A stretch of DNA of 64,000 nt from assembly GCA_964612975.1 (NCBI GenBank), contig CAZTGC010000005.1, forward strand, positions 105,828 to 169,827, in the 5' to 3' direction. Under the pieces are notes generated by a model. It was given only the letters and a program-made list of their open reading frames with translations. It was not told where the DNA came from and made no database searches. Position numbers and translations under genes: made by a program. The DNA comes from NZ13-RE01 sp964612975. Its GTDB lineage: Bacteria > Dictyoglomota > Dictyoglomia > Dictyoglomales > Dictyoglomaceae. Shown here piece by piece: positions 51,395 to 59,896 of the stretch; positions within the stretch are counted from its first letter, which is position 1; every line of letters begins with the position of its first letter.

Positions 51395-53824
51395 ATGGAG
51401 AAAAGTAAGATTTTTTTAGTTGGATTAGAAAAGGAAATGGAAGCCTCATATTTAGATTACGCTATGAGCGTAATCGTGGGGCGTGCTTTGCCTGAAGCAA
51501 GAGATGGATTGAAGCCTGTTCAGAGAAGAATTCTTTATTCCATGTATGAATCTGGAATTCATGCAGGTAAACCCTATAAGAAGAGTGCCCATGTTGTGGG
51601 AAATGTTTTAGGAAGATATCATCCCCATGGAGATGCTGCAGTATATGATGCTCTAGTGAGAATGGCACAGGATTTTTCCTTCAGATATCCCTTGATAGAT
51701 GGTCATGGAAATTTTGGTTCCGTAGATGGGGATGAGCCTGCAGCAATGCGATATACTGAGGTTAGATTAACTTCAATTTCTATGGAAATTTTAGAGGATT
51801 TAGAGAAAAATGTTGTAGATTTTCTTCCCAATTATGACAATTCACTAAAGGAGCCAATGGTATTACCATCAAAGATTCCCCAATTACTGATTAATGGGTC
51901 CTCTGGAATTGCAGTGGGAATGGCAACAAATATTCCCCCTCATAATCTTTCAGAGGTCATTGATGCCCTCCTTTATTTGATAGAAAATTCCAATTCAGAT
52001 ATTGAGGATATTTTAAAAATAATTCCTGGTCCAGATTTTCCGGGAGGAGGAATAATAGTAGGTAAGAAGGGGATAAGAGAGAGTTATCTTACAGGTAAGG
52101 GTAAGATAACTATAAGAGCAAGATTAAAGGTTGAAGAATGTAAAAAGGGAGAGAAAAGCATAATAATAACTGAAATTCCATACCAAGTTAATAAAGCAAA
52201 TCTCTTAACCCAAATTGCTGAATTAGTTCAGGAAAGGAAGATTCAAGGAATAAAGGATTTAAGAGATGAATCTGATAGACATGGAATAAGAATTGTTATT
52301 GAACTCAAAAGGGAGATAGATCCTAAAATAATAATAAATCAATTATATAAACATACATATTTGGAAATAACCTATGGAATAATCCTTTTAGCCGTTCTTG
52401 ATGGACAGCCTAAATTATTTAATCTTTTGGAACTTTTAAGGGTATTTTTAGATCATAGAAAAGAAGTTGTCACAAGAAGAATAAAATATGATTTAGAAAG
52501 GGCTCAGAAAAGGGTTCATATATTAGAGGGATTGTTAATTGCCCTGCAAAATCTTGATGAGGTGATAAAAATTATAAAAAGCTCTCAGAGTGCTGAAAAG
52601 GCAAGGGATAATTTGATTTTAAAATTCAAACTTACCCAAACCCAAGCCCAGGCAATTTTAGAGATGAGATTGCAACAATTAACCGCATTGGAAAGGGAAA
52701 AGATAGAAAAAGAAGCAAAATCTCTTTATTCTGAGATTGAGAAATTAAAAGATATTCTTGCTGATGAAAAACTATTGTGGAAAGAAATTTCTGAGGAATT
52801 AAAGGAAATTAAGAAGAAATACTCTGATAAAAGAAGGACAGAAATTCAGGAGGAAGAAAAAGAAACCTTTACCATTGAAGATTTATTATCAGATAATCCA
52901 GAAGTAGTATGTATAACTCAAGAAGGATACATAAAGAGACTTCCCCTTTCCCTTTATCAGCTTCAGAGAAGGGGAGGAAAGGGATTAAATACCTTAGCAA
53001 ATCATCAACAGGATATAATAACAAATCTTACTATAACATCAACCAAAAGTAGTCTTTTATTCTTTAGTAACTTAGGAAAAGTTTATTCAATAAAAACCTA
53101 TGAATTGTCAGAAACATCAAGACAAAGCAAGGGAGTCCCCCTAAGGGAGTATATTAATTTAAATGAGAGTGAAAAAATTACCGAAATAATTTCTATAAAT
53201 TCGAATCTTGAAAATAAATATCTATTCTTTATTACCTCTAATGGAATAGTTAAGAAAACTTCATTTAAGGAATTTTTAAATATAAGAAAGGGAGGAATAA
53301 ATGCCATAGATTTGGAAAAAGATAATTTCTTAGTAAATGTCCTCATAACTTCTGGAGAAGATGAAGTAATGTTCTTTACCAAAAAGGGCTTTGCCATTAG
53401 AATAAAGGAAAAAGAGGTAAGGGAGATGGGAAGAAATGCCCAAGGAGTTAGGGGTATTAAATTGCAGGACGGAGACAAAGTTGTAGGGGGAATTGTTGTT
53501 AGAGAAGGAAAGGATATTCTCTTAGTAACCTCTAAGGGATTTGGGAAAAGGGTCAATATTAATGAATTTCATGTCCAAAGGAGAGGAGGAAAGGGAATAA
53601 AAGGGATAAAGATTTCAAACAAGACAGGAGAATTAATTCAAGTTAAGGAAGTAGCAGATGAAAATGAAATTCTTTTAAGTACCTCAAGGGGGCAGATTAT
53701 AAGACTTGCAGGAAGCTCAATACCTATTCAAAAGAGGAATTCCCAAGGGGTTAAATTGGTCTCCCTTTATCCAGAGGATCAGGTTATTTCCTTAGATTTA
53801 ATAGATGAAATGACTAAAAGATGA
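51395..53824 (+). CDS. gyrA: DNA gyrase subunit A
   Basis: GyrA is the DNA-cleaving subunit of gyrase. The 809-residue protein has MSVIVGRALPEARDGLKPVQ near residue 25 and the active-site tyrosine in AAMRYTEVRL near residue 117. The GyrA box QRRGGKG at the start of the C-terminal beta-pinwheel marks gyrase rather than topoisomerase IV; a second QRRGGKG occurs later in the domain. The ATG at 51395 has no good ribosome site (AAAAAG only). An extended -10, TGATAGAAT (51340-51348), is the likely promoter. gyrB is not in the window. Confidence 0.95.
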   Translation: MEKSKIFLVGLEKEMEASYLDYAMSVIVGRALPEARDGLKPVQRRILYSMYESGIHAGKPYKKSAHVVGNVLGRYHPHGDAAVYDALVRMAQDFSFRYPLIDGHGNFGSVDGDEPAAMRYTEVRLTSISMEILEDLEKNVVDFLPNYDNSLKEPMVLPSKIPQLLINGSSGIAVGMATNIPPHNLSEVIDALLYLIENSNSDIEDILKIIPGPDFPGGGIIVGKKGIRESYLTGKGKITIRARLKVEECKKGEKSIIITEIPYQVNKANLLTQIAELVQERKIQGIKDLRDESDRHGIRIVIELKREIDPKIIINQLYKHTYLEITYGIILLAVLDGQPKLFNLLELLRVFLDHRKEVVTRRIKYDLERAQKRVHILEGLLIALQNLDEVIKIIKSSQSAEKARDNLILKFKLTQTQAQAILEMRLQQLTALEREKIEKEAKSLYSEIEKLKDILADEKLLWKEISEELKEIKKKYSDKRRTEIQEEEKETFTIEDLLSDNPEVVCITQEGYIKRLPLSLYQLQRRGGKGLNTLANHQQDIITNLTITSTKSSLLFFSNLGKVYSIKTYELSETSRQSKGVPLREYINLNESEKITEIISINSNLENKYLFFITSNGIVKKTSFKEFLNIRKGGINAIDLEKDNFLVNVLITSGEDEVMFFTKKGFAIRIKEKEVREMGRNAQGVRGIKLQDGDKVVGGIVVREGKDILLVTSKGFGKRVNINEFHVQRRGGKGIKGIKISNKTGELIQVKEVADENEILLSTSRGQIIRLAGSSIPIQKRNSQGVKLVSLYPEDQVISLDLIDEMTKR

Positions 53825-54237
53825 AAAGATATGAGCTTTTAGATCATACTGCGGATATAGGAGTTGTCGCTTATGGACCCACAAAGGAATCTGCTTTTGA
53901 AGCTTGTGCTGAGGCAATGTTTGACCTAATTACTCCCATCTCAGATATTTCTGAGAAGACAAGATTTGATATCGAAGTAGATGCTGAAGATTTGGAATCT
54001 TTGTTGGTTACTTGGCTAAACGAACTTCTGTATGTTTTTGAAGTAAAAGGGCTTATATTTAAAAGATTTGAGGTAATTTTAATAGGAAATGAACAATTAA
54101 TAAGTCATGGATACGGAGAAAAATTTGATCTAAAAAAACATTCAATACAAAGGGAGATAAAAGCGGTAACTTATAATTTACTTAAAATAGAAAACCAAGG
54201 AAATCAGTGGTGTATACAAGTGGTTTTTGATATCTAA
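53821..54237 (+). CDS. Archease
   Basis: Archease activates the RNA ligase RtcB and speeds its guanylation. The 138-residue protein has the family start YELLDHTADIGVVAYG, then WLNELLYVFE near residue 65 and GYGEKFDLKKH near 99. No rtcB gene lies in the window, although bacterial archease genes are often next to one. It overlaps gyrA by 4 bases (ATGA) and precedes the YchF-like gene by 2 bases, so it rides in the gyrA operon. Confidence 0.88.
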   Translation: MKRYELLDHTADIGVVAYGPTKESAFEACAEAMFDLITPISDISEKTRFDIEVDAEDLESLLVTWLNELLYVFEVKGLIFKRFEVILIGNEQLISHGYGEKFDLKKHSIQREIKAVTYNLLKIENQGNQWCIQVVFDI

Positions 54238-54239
54238 AG

Positions 54240-55247
54240 ATGATTTTAATTTTAGGAAGAAAGGGATCGGGAAAAAGTACCCTTTTAAAGGTCCTCTCTC
54301 AAGGTAAAGGAAATATAAAGCCCTTTGATATAAACATCTGTGCTGTTCCTAAGGAGGATGAAAGATTAATTCCTCTCTCAAAGGTTTTTCAAAGTAAGGC
54401 CTTAACTCCCATTCATTTGGATTTTGTAGACTTTCCTTCAGAGGCAAGTTTCACAAAGAGAAATCCTCAACTTATCACCTATATTCAAAGATCTGATCTT
54501 ATTTTTTATATACTTCCCCTTTTTCTTGAGGAAATAAATCCTTTAGAAGAAATAAAGGAAGAAGAAAATGAGATGATATTGAATGATTTGGATCTTTGTG
54601 AGAGGCTTCTTAAAGACAGAAGAATTAATGTTGCAGAAAGAACTCTTTTGGAAAAGGTTCATCAATATCTAATGGAGGAAAAACTTTTAAATTTATGCGA
54701 TTTAAAAACTGATGAAAGGAAAATGTTAATCTCTTGGAATTTTATAAGCCTAAAACCCATATTTTATTTAATTAATCTTTCTCAATCCTTCTTGGAAGAA
54801 GAAAGGAATATTAGTTCTATTAGAAACCTATTAGATAAGGAAAATAAGAAATATCTTATTTTTTCCGCAAGCTTAGAAGAAGAAATTTTAGATATGGATA
54901 AGAAAGATGCTTTAGAATATCTTTTTTTATTTGGTTTTGAAAAATTTATTAAAGATAGAATTTATGATTTAATTTTTAATTATTTTGATTGGATCACCTT
55001 TTTTACAGGAAACGAAAAGGAAACAAAAGCATGGAAATTGAAGAGAGGAAGTTCTGTATTGGAAGCTGCAGGTACAATTCATACGGATTTAGCAAAGGGA
55101 TTTATAAGGGCAGAGGTTATTTCTTGGGATAAGTTGATATCGGTGGGCAGTTGGAAAACTGCCCACCAAAATGGCTTAATCTCTCTTGAAAAGAAGGAAT
55201 ATATTGTTAAAGATGGTGATGTAGTTTATATAAGATTCCATTTATAA
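54240..55247 (+). CDS. Degenerate YchF/OLA1-like protein with TGS domain
   Basis: The 335-residue protein matches the YchF/OLA1 ATPase layout. There is an N-terminal P-loop GRKGSGKST at residues 6-14, a helical middle region, and a C-terminal TGS domain (RGSSVLEAAGTIHTDLAKGF through GDVVYIRF). The nucleotide-hydrolysis signatures are worn: DIAGL after the second strand is DFPSE, and the NxxE/NKxD base-recognition motif is reduced to NLSQ. A perfect 11-bp stem-loop lies in the TGS coding region (55142-55167). It probably still binds a nucleotide at the P-loop; hydrolysis is doubtful. It is coupled to archease. Confidence 0.75.
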   Translation: MILILGRKGSGKSTLLKVLSQGKGNIKPFDINICAVPKEDERLIPLSKVFQSKALTPIHLDFVDFPSEASFTKRNPQLITYIQRSDLIFYILPLFLEEINPLEEIKEEENEMILNDLDLCERLLKDRRINVAERTLLEKVHQYLMEEKLLNLCDLKTDERKMLISWNFISLKPIFYLINLSQSFLEEERNISSIRNLLDKENKKYLIFSASLEEEILDMDKKDALEYLFLFGFEKFIKDRIYDLIFNYFDWITFFTGNEKETKAWKLKRGSSVLEAAGTIHTDLAKGFIRAEVISWDKLISVGSWKTAHQNGLISLEKKEYIVKDGDVVYIRFHL

Positions 55248-55263
55248 AGAAAGCTTTAAATCT

Positions 55264-55698
55264 TTATTCTAAATTAATACTTAAATTTACTGGATTCCTA
55301 ATAATATCCGATACAGGACATCTTCTCTCAACTAATTGCAGTAGCTCTTGCAACCTCTCCCTTTCTACAGGAGAATCGATCTTTACTCTTACTCTAACCT
55401 CTTGACAGCCTGCCCTAACCTCTGGATTTCCCTTAAATCCTTCTGGATTTAAGTCTCCCTCTGCATAGATCTCCACATTATTTAGAGGGATACTCTTTTC
55501 CTTTGCAACTATAGAAATCACAATACCCAAGCATCCAATTAAAGAAGCTAAAACTACCTCTACAGGATTTGGGGCAGAATCCTCCCCACCAAGGGATGTA
55601 GGTTCATCCATGTTTATAGTAAATTTATCTCTGATTTTTGTTTCAACTTTTAAATTTCCCAACCAATTCCCCCTTGCTTTAAAGGTAATGATTTTCAT
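55264..55698 (-). CDS. OsmC-family hydroperoxide reductase
   Basis: The 144-residue OsmC/Ohr-fold protein has two redox cysteines, LIGCLGIV near residue 55 and RRCPVSD near 127, and the family segment SAPNPVEVVLASLIGCLG. These proteins reduce organic hydroperoxides with thiols. GGGAGG precedes the ATG. It follows the iscU-like gene by 12 bases and so joins the Fe-S/stress transcript headed by the Rrf2 regulator. Confidence 0.85.
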   Translation of the reverse strand: MKIITFKARGNWLGNLKVETKIRDKFTINMDEPTSLGGEDSAPNPVEVVLASLIGCLGIVISIVAKEKSIPLNNVEIYAEGDLNPEGFKGNPEVRAGCQEVRVRVKIDSPVERERLQELLQLVERRCPVSDIIRNPVNLSINLE

Positions 55699-55710
55699 AA
55701 AAATACCTCC

Positions 55711-56337
55711 CTAGTAAACAAATTTTATTTCCACTTCCCTTACCCCTGGAATCTTTTTTAAATTCTCTTCTATTTCCTCTTTTATATGATTCCTAAAGGG
55801 ATCTTCTGGCGAAACTACTAATTCAATATAGACCTTTCCTTTTTCCTTTATATTTATATAATTTACCATTTTTAAAGAAACAATATCCATGGAAAGATTT
55901 GGATATAAAATTTGGGATAAAGTATTAACAAGATCTTCCTTTGTAAATTCTTCTTTCCTTTTTTCTCCTAAATAATTTTTAACTGCAGACTTTAGTCCAT
56001 CAACTGCTAACACAGAGCAATGCATCTTTATAGGTGGAAGACCCCCAAGAGCCTCAGCGACATCCTTCCATGTAATTTTTAGTGCTTCATCTATGGTTTT
56101 TTCTTTGACCATTTCCGTAAGCATAGATCCAGTAGCAATATTTGATGCACATCCAAAGGATTGAAATTTAATATCAGTTATTCTCCTTGTCTCCTTGTCT
56201 ACTTTTAGATAAACCACAATTTGGTCCCCACATGCAGGACTTCCCTCTATAGCCATAGCATCTGCATCTTCTATTACCCCAACATTTCTTGGATTTCTGA
56301 AATGTTCAAGAACTACTTCAGAATATTTTAATGACAT
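55711..56337 (-). CDS. IscU-type Fe-S scaffold fused to a MIP18/DUF59-like domain
   Basis: Residues about 1-125 are IscU: EVVLEHFRNPRNVG, then the three cluster cysteines in SPACGDQIVV, SFGCASNIATGS and MHCSVLAVDG. Residues about 130-208 form a MIP18/DUF59-like (FSCA) domain: LSQILYPNLSMDIVSLKMVNYINI and IPGVREVEIKFVY. The usual Cys of that domain is missing. IscU normally stops near 125-150 residues, so this is a fusion of scaffold and assembly factor. GGAGGTATAAAT precedes the ATG. No cysteine desulfurase gene is adjacent. Confidence 0.85.
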   Translation of the reverse strand: MSLKYSEVVLEHFRNPRNVGVIEDADAMAIEGSPACGDQIVVYLKVDKETRRITDIKFQSFGCASNIATGSMLTEMVKEKTIDEALKITWKDVAEALGGLPPIKMHCSVLAVDGLKSAVKNYLGEKRKEEFTKEDLVNTLSQILYPNLSMDIVSLKMVNYINIKEKGKVYIELVVSPEDPFRNHIKEEIEENLKKIPGVREVEIKFVY

Positions 56338-56342
56338 AATAT

Positions 56343-56762
56343 TTATACCTCCAAAGATTCCCTTGAAAGGATAAAATCCTTCAAAGTGTGTTTTTTAAGA
56401 AGATTTATTAGGGCATCATTTAATTCCATCCAAAGAGGTCTTGAGGCACAAAATGAGCTTCTCTTACATTTAGAAGGGTTTTCTAAACATGATACTAAGG
56501 TTAACCTTCCCTCTAAAGCTTCTACTACATCAAAGATACTAATATCTTCAGGTTTCTTATTTAAGCTATATCCACCTTCAGCGCCTACCTCTGCTTTTAT
56601 AAAGCTCTTTTTAGAAAGAATTCTCATAATTCTTTCTAAATACCTTAAAGGAATTTCTTCATTTTGAGATATGATCCTTACACTTATAGGGAATTTATCT
56701 TGATTATTAACAAGATAAATTAAGGCCCTTAAGCCATATCTTGATCTTGTTGACAACTTCAT
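56343..56762 (-). CDS. Rrf2/IscR-type transcriptional regulator
   Basis: The 139-residue winged-helix regulator begins MKLSTRSRYGLRALIYL, the Rrf2 hallmark. Three cysteines, C-x6-C-x5-C in CLENPSKCKRSSFC near residue 92, match the Fe-S ligand spacing of IscR (C-x5-C-x5-C). It is the first gene of a transcript with the IscU fusion and OsmC. It probably senses Fe-S status and controls its own operon. A strong promoter (TTGACA-17-TAAAAT) lies just upstream. Confidence 0.88.
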   Translation of the reverse strand: MKLSTRSRYGLRALIYLVNNQDKFPISVRIISQNEEIPLRYLERIMRILSKKSFIKAEVGAEGGYSLNKKPEDISIFDVVEALEGRLTLVSCLENPSKCKRSSFCASRPLWMELNDALINLLKKHTLKDFILSRESLEV

Positions 56763-56802
56763 TTTTGCTACACCTCTTTTAAATTACTACTTTTTTAGGA
56801 TT

Positions 56803-56831
56803 ATTTTATGACTTAATAAAGTATATGTCAA
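56803..56831 (-). promoter_or_regulatory. Promoter of the Rrf2-iscU operon
   Basis: On the minus strand TTGACA (56831-56826) and TAAAAT (56808-56803) are separated by 17 bases. A short inverted pair, TTGAC and AGTCA, spans the core promoter and could be an operator for the regulator, but it does not fit the published IscR sites well. Confidence 0.7.
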
Positions 56832-56846
56832 TAGAAATTAAAATAA

Positions 56847-56890
56847 TGTGATCTAAATCACTTTTTTAATCAAAGGAAAAATGGTAAAAT
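56847..56890 (+). promoter_or_regulatory. CapD-gene promoter with CRP-like operator
   Basis: A palindrome TGTGATCTAAATCACT (56847-56862) matches TGTGA-N6-TCACA at 9 of 10 fixed positions. Downstream is an extended -10, TGGTAAAAT (56882-56890), without a good -35. The operator centre is about 42.5 bases before the predicted start, the class II activator position. The start codon of the cluster follows 43 bases later. Confidence 0.65.
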
Positions 56891-56939
56891 TTTTCTTAGT
56901 AATAAAGTTGCATAGAAAAATTTTTAAGGGAGAAGTAAA

Positions 56940-58811
56940 ATGAATTTAAGTAAAATACTAAATCTACAAAGAAAACTCTATCTCCACATATTTCTTGATA
57001 TCTTTTCCTTTGTATTTGCTTTAATCTTTTCCTTCTTCCTAAGATTTGAATTTACATTGCCTTCTCAATATTGGGGAATAATCCATCTTCTTTTGATAAG
57101 GGAAATCCCTTTATTTTTAATTTTTTATTTCTTTGTCTTTAGGATCTATTCCTCCTTATGGGAATATTTTAGTTTAGAGGGTTTAAAGGATTTAGTCTTA
57201 GTTATAACCTTAGAAAAGCTCCTCTTATATCTTTCTCATTTGTTTTTTCCTATAACTGGTCTTCCAAGATCAATAATTTTTATATCCTATTTTACTACTG
57301 TTCTTCTTCTCTTTTCATATAGAGCTATAACCCGTTGGTTACATGGAAGAGGTAAAACTAAAAGACACTCTAACTCTTTTTACAAAAGGGTAGTCTTGAT
57401 TGGGGCAGGAGATGCAGGAGAGAAAATATTAAGAGAGATAAAATCTCACAATGAATTAAATTACGAAGTTTTAGGCTTTTTAGATGACGATCCTAAGAAA
57501 AAAGGAAAATCTATCCATGGTGTTAAAGTTTTAGGTCCTATATCCTCATTACCAAAGATTGTTAGAGAAAAAAATATTCATGAAGTTCTTATTACTATAC
57601 CTTCCGCTTCTCCTTCTTTAATTAGAAATATTGTTAATCTAACATCTAAACTAAAAATTCCCGTTAAGATTCTTCCCGGTATTTGGGAGCTTATTGATGG
57701 AAGAGTAAGTATAAACAAGATAAGAAATGTGAAAATAGAAGATCTTTTGGAAAGGGACATAATAAATTTAGATTCTAATAGAATAAAAGACTACATAAAT
57801 GGAAAAAAAATTTTAGTAACAGGAGCAGGGGGGTCCATTGGTTCAGAAATATGTAGACAACTTGCAAACTATAATCCTGAGAAATTGATTCTTCTTGGGA
57901 GAGGAGAAAATAACATATTTAATATAGAATTAGAACTTAAGAGTAAGTTTCCTAATTTACAGATAAAATCCTATATCGCGGATATAAGGGACAAGGACAG
58001 AATATCTTATATATTCTTCCAAGAGAAGCCTAATATTGTTTTTCATTCTGCAGCTCACAAACATGTACCCTTAATGGAGGAAAATCCCGATGAAGCAGTT
58101 ATCAACAATATTTTTGGTACTGTTAATGTTATGGATGCCTCAAAAGAAGTAAAGATCAAAAGACTTATATTCATATCTACAGATAAGGCAGTATATCCTA
58201 TAAATATTATGGGAGCGACAAAAAGAGTAGGAGAGATACTTGTAAAATATTATAGCTCAAATTCAGATACAGAATTTATTGCAGTAAGATTTGGCAATGT
58301 TTTAGGAAGTAGGGGAAGCGTTTTTGAAGTTTTTAAGAAACAAATAGAGCAGGGAGGACCTATCACAATTACCCATCCTGATATGGAAAGATATTTTATG
58401 ACTATTCCAGAAGCAGTGGGGCTTGTTTTACAAGCAAGTATTATGGAAAAATCAGGGGATTTGTTTGTTCTTGATATGGGGAAACCAATAAAAATAATGG
58501 ATCTTGCTAAAAACTTTATTGAGCTTTCGGGATATTATTTAGATGATGTAGAGATAAAAATAACTGGTCTTCGGCCTGGCGAAAAATTAAAAGAAGAACT
58601 ATGGGAAAAGGAGGAGATAACAGAAAAGACAGAGCATCCTAAAATTTTAAGGATAGTATCCACAAATCATATAGATTACTATATGTTGGAACAAAAACTT
58701 ATTAAGTTAAAAAATGTAACAAAAACAAGAGATAGAGAAAAGATATGGGAAGTTTTAAATGATATTATTGAATCAAGTAGGAGAAATTATAAAAAGAGTG
58801 AGGTTTTATAA
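56940..58811 (+). CDS. CapD/WbpM-like nucleotide-sugar dehydratase with membrane domain
   Basis: The 623-residue protein has about four N-terminal membrane segments (residues 15-120), then a first Rossmann-like domain (VVLIGAGDAGEKIL, near 150) and the SDR catalytic domain with VTGAGGSIGSEI near 291. The catalytic region is STDKAVYPINIMGATKRVGE, the form of UDP-GlcNAc 4,6-dehydratases (CapD, WbpM, PglF). It makes a 4-keto-6-deoxy-sugar for surface glycans at the membrane. It opens the sugar cluster and has a CRP-like site in its promoter. Confidence 0.9.
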   Translation: MNLSKILNLQRKLYLHIFLDIFSFVFALIFSFFLRFEFTLPSQYWGIIHLLLIREIPLFLIFYFFVFRIYSSLWEYFSLEGLKDLVLVITLEKLLLYLSHLFFPITGLPRSIIFISYFTTVLLLFSYRAITRWLHGRGKTKRHSNSFYKRVVLIGAGDAGEKILREIKSHNELNYEVLGFLDDDPKKKGKSIHGVKVLGPISSLPKIVREKNIHEVLITIPSASPSLIRNIVNLTSKLKIPVKILPGIWELIDGRVSINKIRNVKIEDLLERDIINLDSNRIKDYINGKKILVTGAGGSIGSEICRQLANYNPEKLILLGRGENNIFNIELELKSKFPNLQIKSYIADIRDKDRISYIFFQEKPNIVFHSAAHKHVPLMEENPDEAVINNIFGTVNVMDASKEVKIKRLIFISTDKAVYPINIMGATKRVGEILVKYYSSNSDTEFIAVRFGNVLGSRGSVFEVFKKQIEQGGPITITHPDMERYFMTIPEAVGLVLQASIMEKSGDLFVLDMGKPIKIMDLAKNFIELSGYYLDDVEIKITGLRPGEKLKEELWEKEEITEKTEHPKILRIVSTNHIDYYMLEQKLIKLKNVTKTRDREKIWEVLNDIIESSRRNYKKSEVL

Positions 58812-58816
58812 TAAAA

Positions 58817-59893
58817 ATGAAAATAGTCTCCATAGTAGGAGCACGTCCTCAATTTATTAAACTTGCTCCCCTTTCAGCAGAGTTAAGAAAAGCAGAAATA
58901 GAAGAAATCATCCTTCATACTGGACAGCACTATGATGAGAATATGAATGAAATATTCTTTAAGGAACTTGAAATTCCTGAGCCAGATCATAATCTTGGTA
59001 TTGGTTCAGGTCTTCATGGGGAACAAACAGGAAGGATGTTAATTGAAATAGAAAAGATTTTAATAATAGAAAAGCCTGATATTGTAATAGTTTATGGAGA
59101 TACAAACTCTACCTTAGCAGGTGCCTTAGCAGCAAAAAAGCTTCACATGTTTCTAGCTCATGTAGAGGCAGGGCTTAGAAGTTTCAATAAAGAAATCCCA
59201 GAAGAAATAAATAGAATTGTTGCTGACCATTTATCAGATATTTTATTTTGTCCCACGGAGACCGCGATGGAAAATCTAAAGAATGAAGGTATTTCAAAGG
59301 GAGTATATTTGGTGGGAGATATAATGTTTGATGCTCTTTTGCACTTTGTAAGGATTGCTCAGAAGAAAAGTAGAATTTTAGAGATTTTAAATCTTAAGCT
59401 TAAAGATTATTATTTATTGACTATTCATAGGGCTGAAAATGCTGACAATTTAGAAAGATTAGAAAATATACTCTCAGCCTTAGGAGAATCAGAAAAAAAC
59501 ATAGTTTTTCCTATTCATCCAAGGACTAAAAATAGGATAAGAGAATTTGGACTGGGAAATTATTTAAATCCCAACATTAAAGTGATAGATCCAGTAGGAT
59601 ATCTTGATATGTTAGAGCTTGAAAGAAATGCCTATGCTATATTAACTGATTCTGGAGGGGTGCAAAAAGAAGCTTTTTGGCTAAGGGTTCCATGTATTAC
59701 TCTGAGGGAAGAAACAGAGTGGATTGAGACGGTAAAATATGGATGGAATACCCTTGTTGGTTCAAATAAAGATAAAATATTAGAAGCTTTAAATAATATT
59801 AGAAGAGGAGAGGAGGTTAATTTTGATAAAATCTATGCTGCTCCTAGAATATGTGAAATATTATTAAGAGAGTTCAAAAGGGGAGGGAAATAA
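58817..59893 (+). CDS. UDP-N-acetylglucosamine 2-epimerase (WecB/WbpI-like)
   Basis: The 358-residue enzyme inverts C2 of UDP-GlcNAc or of its 2,3-diacetamido-uronic form. Signature segments are VGARPQFIKLAPLS, LHTGQHYDENM, VYGDTNSTLAG, VEAGLRSFNKEIPEE and TDSGGVQKEAF. WecB and WbpI are hard to tell apart by eye; the neighbouring dehydrogenase, oxidoreductase and acetyltransferase favour a WbpI role. GAGG precedes the ATG. It is 5 bases after the CapD gene. Confidence 0.88.
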   Translation: MKIVSIVGARPQFIKLAPLSAELRKAEIEEIILHTGQHYDENMNEIFFKELEIPEPDHNLGIGSGLHGEQTGRMLIEIEKILIIEKPDIVIVYGDTNSTLAGALAAKKLHMFLAHVEAGLRSFNKEIPEEINRIVADHLSDILFCPTETAMENLKNEGISKGVYLVGDIMFDALLHFVRIAQKKSRILEILNLKLKDYYLLTIHRAENADNLERLENILSALGESEKNIVFPIHPRTKNRIREFGLGNYLNPNIKVIDPVGYLDMLELERNAYAILTDSGGVQKEAFWLRVPCITLREETEWIETVKYGWNTLVGSNKDKILEALNNIRRGEEVNFDKIYAAPRICEILLREFKRGGK

Positions 59894-59896
59894 TAA

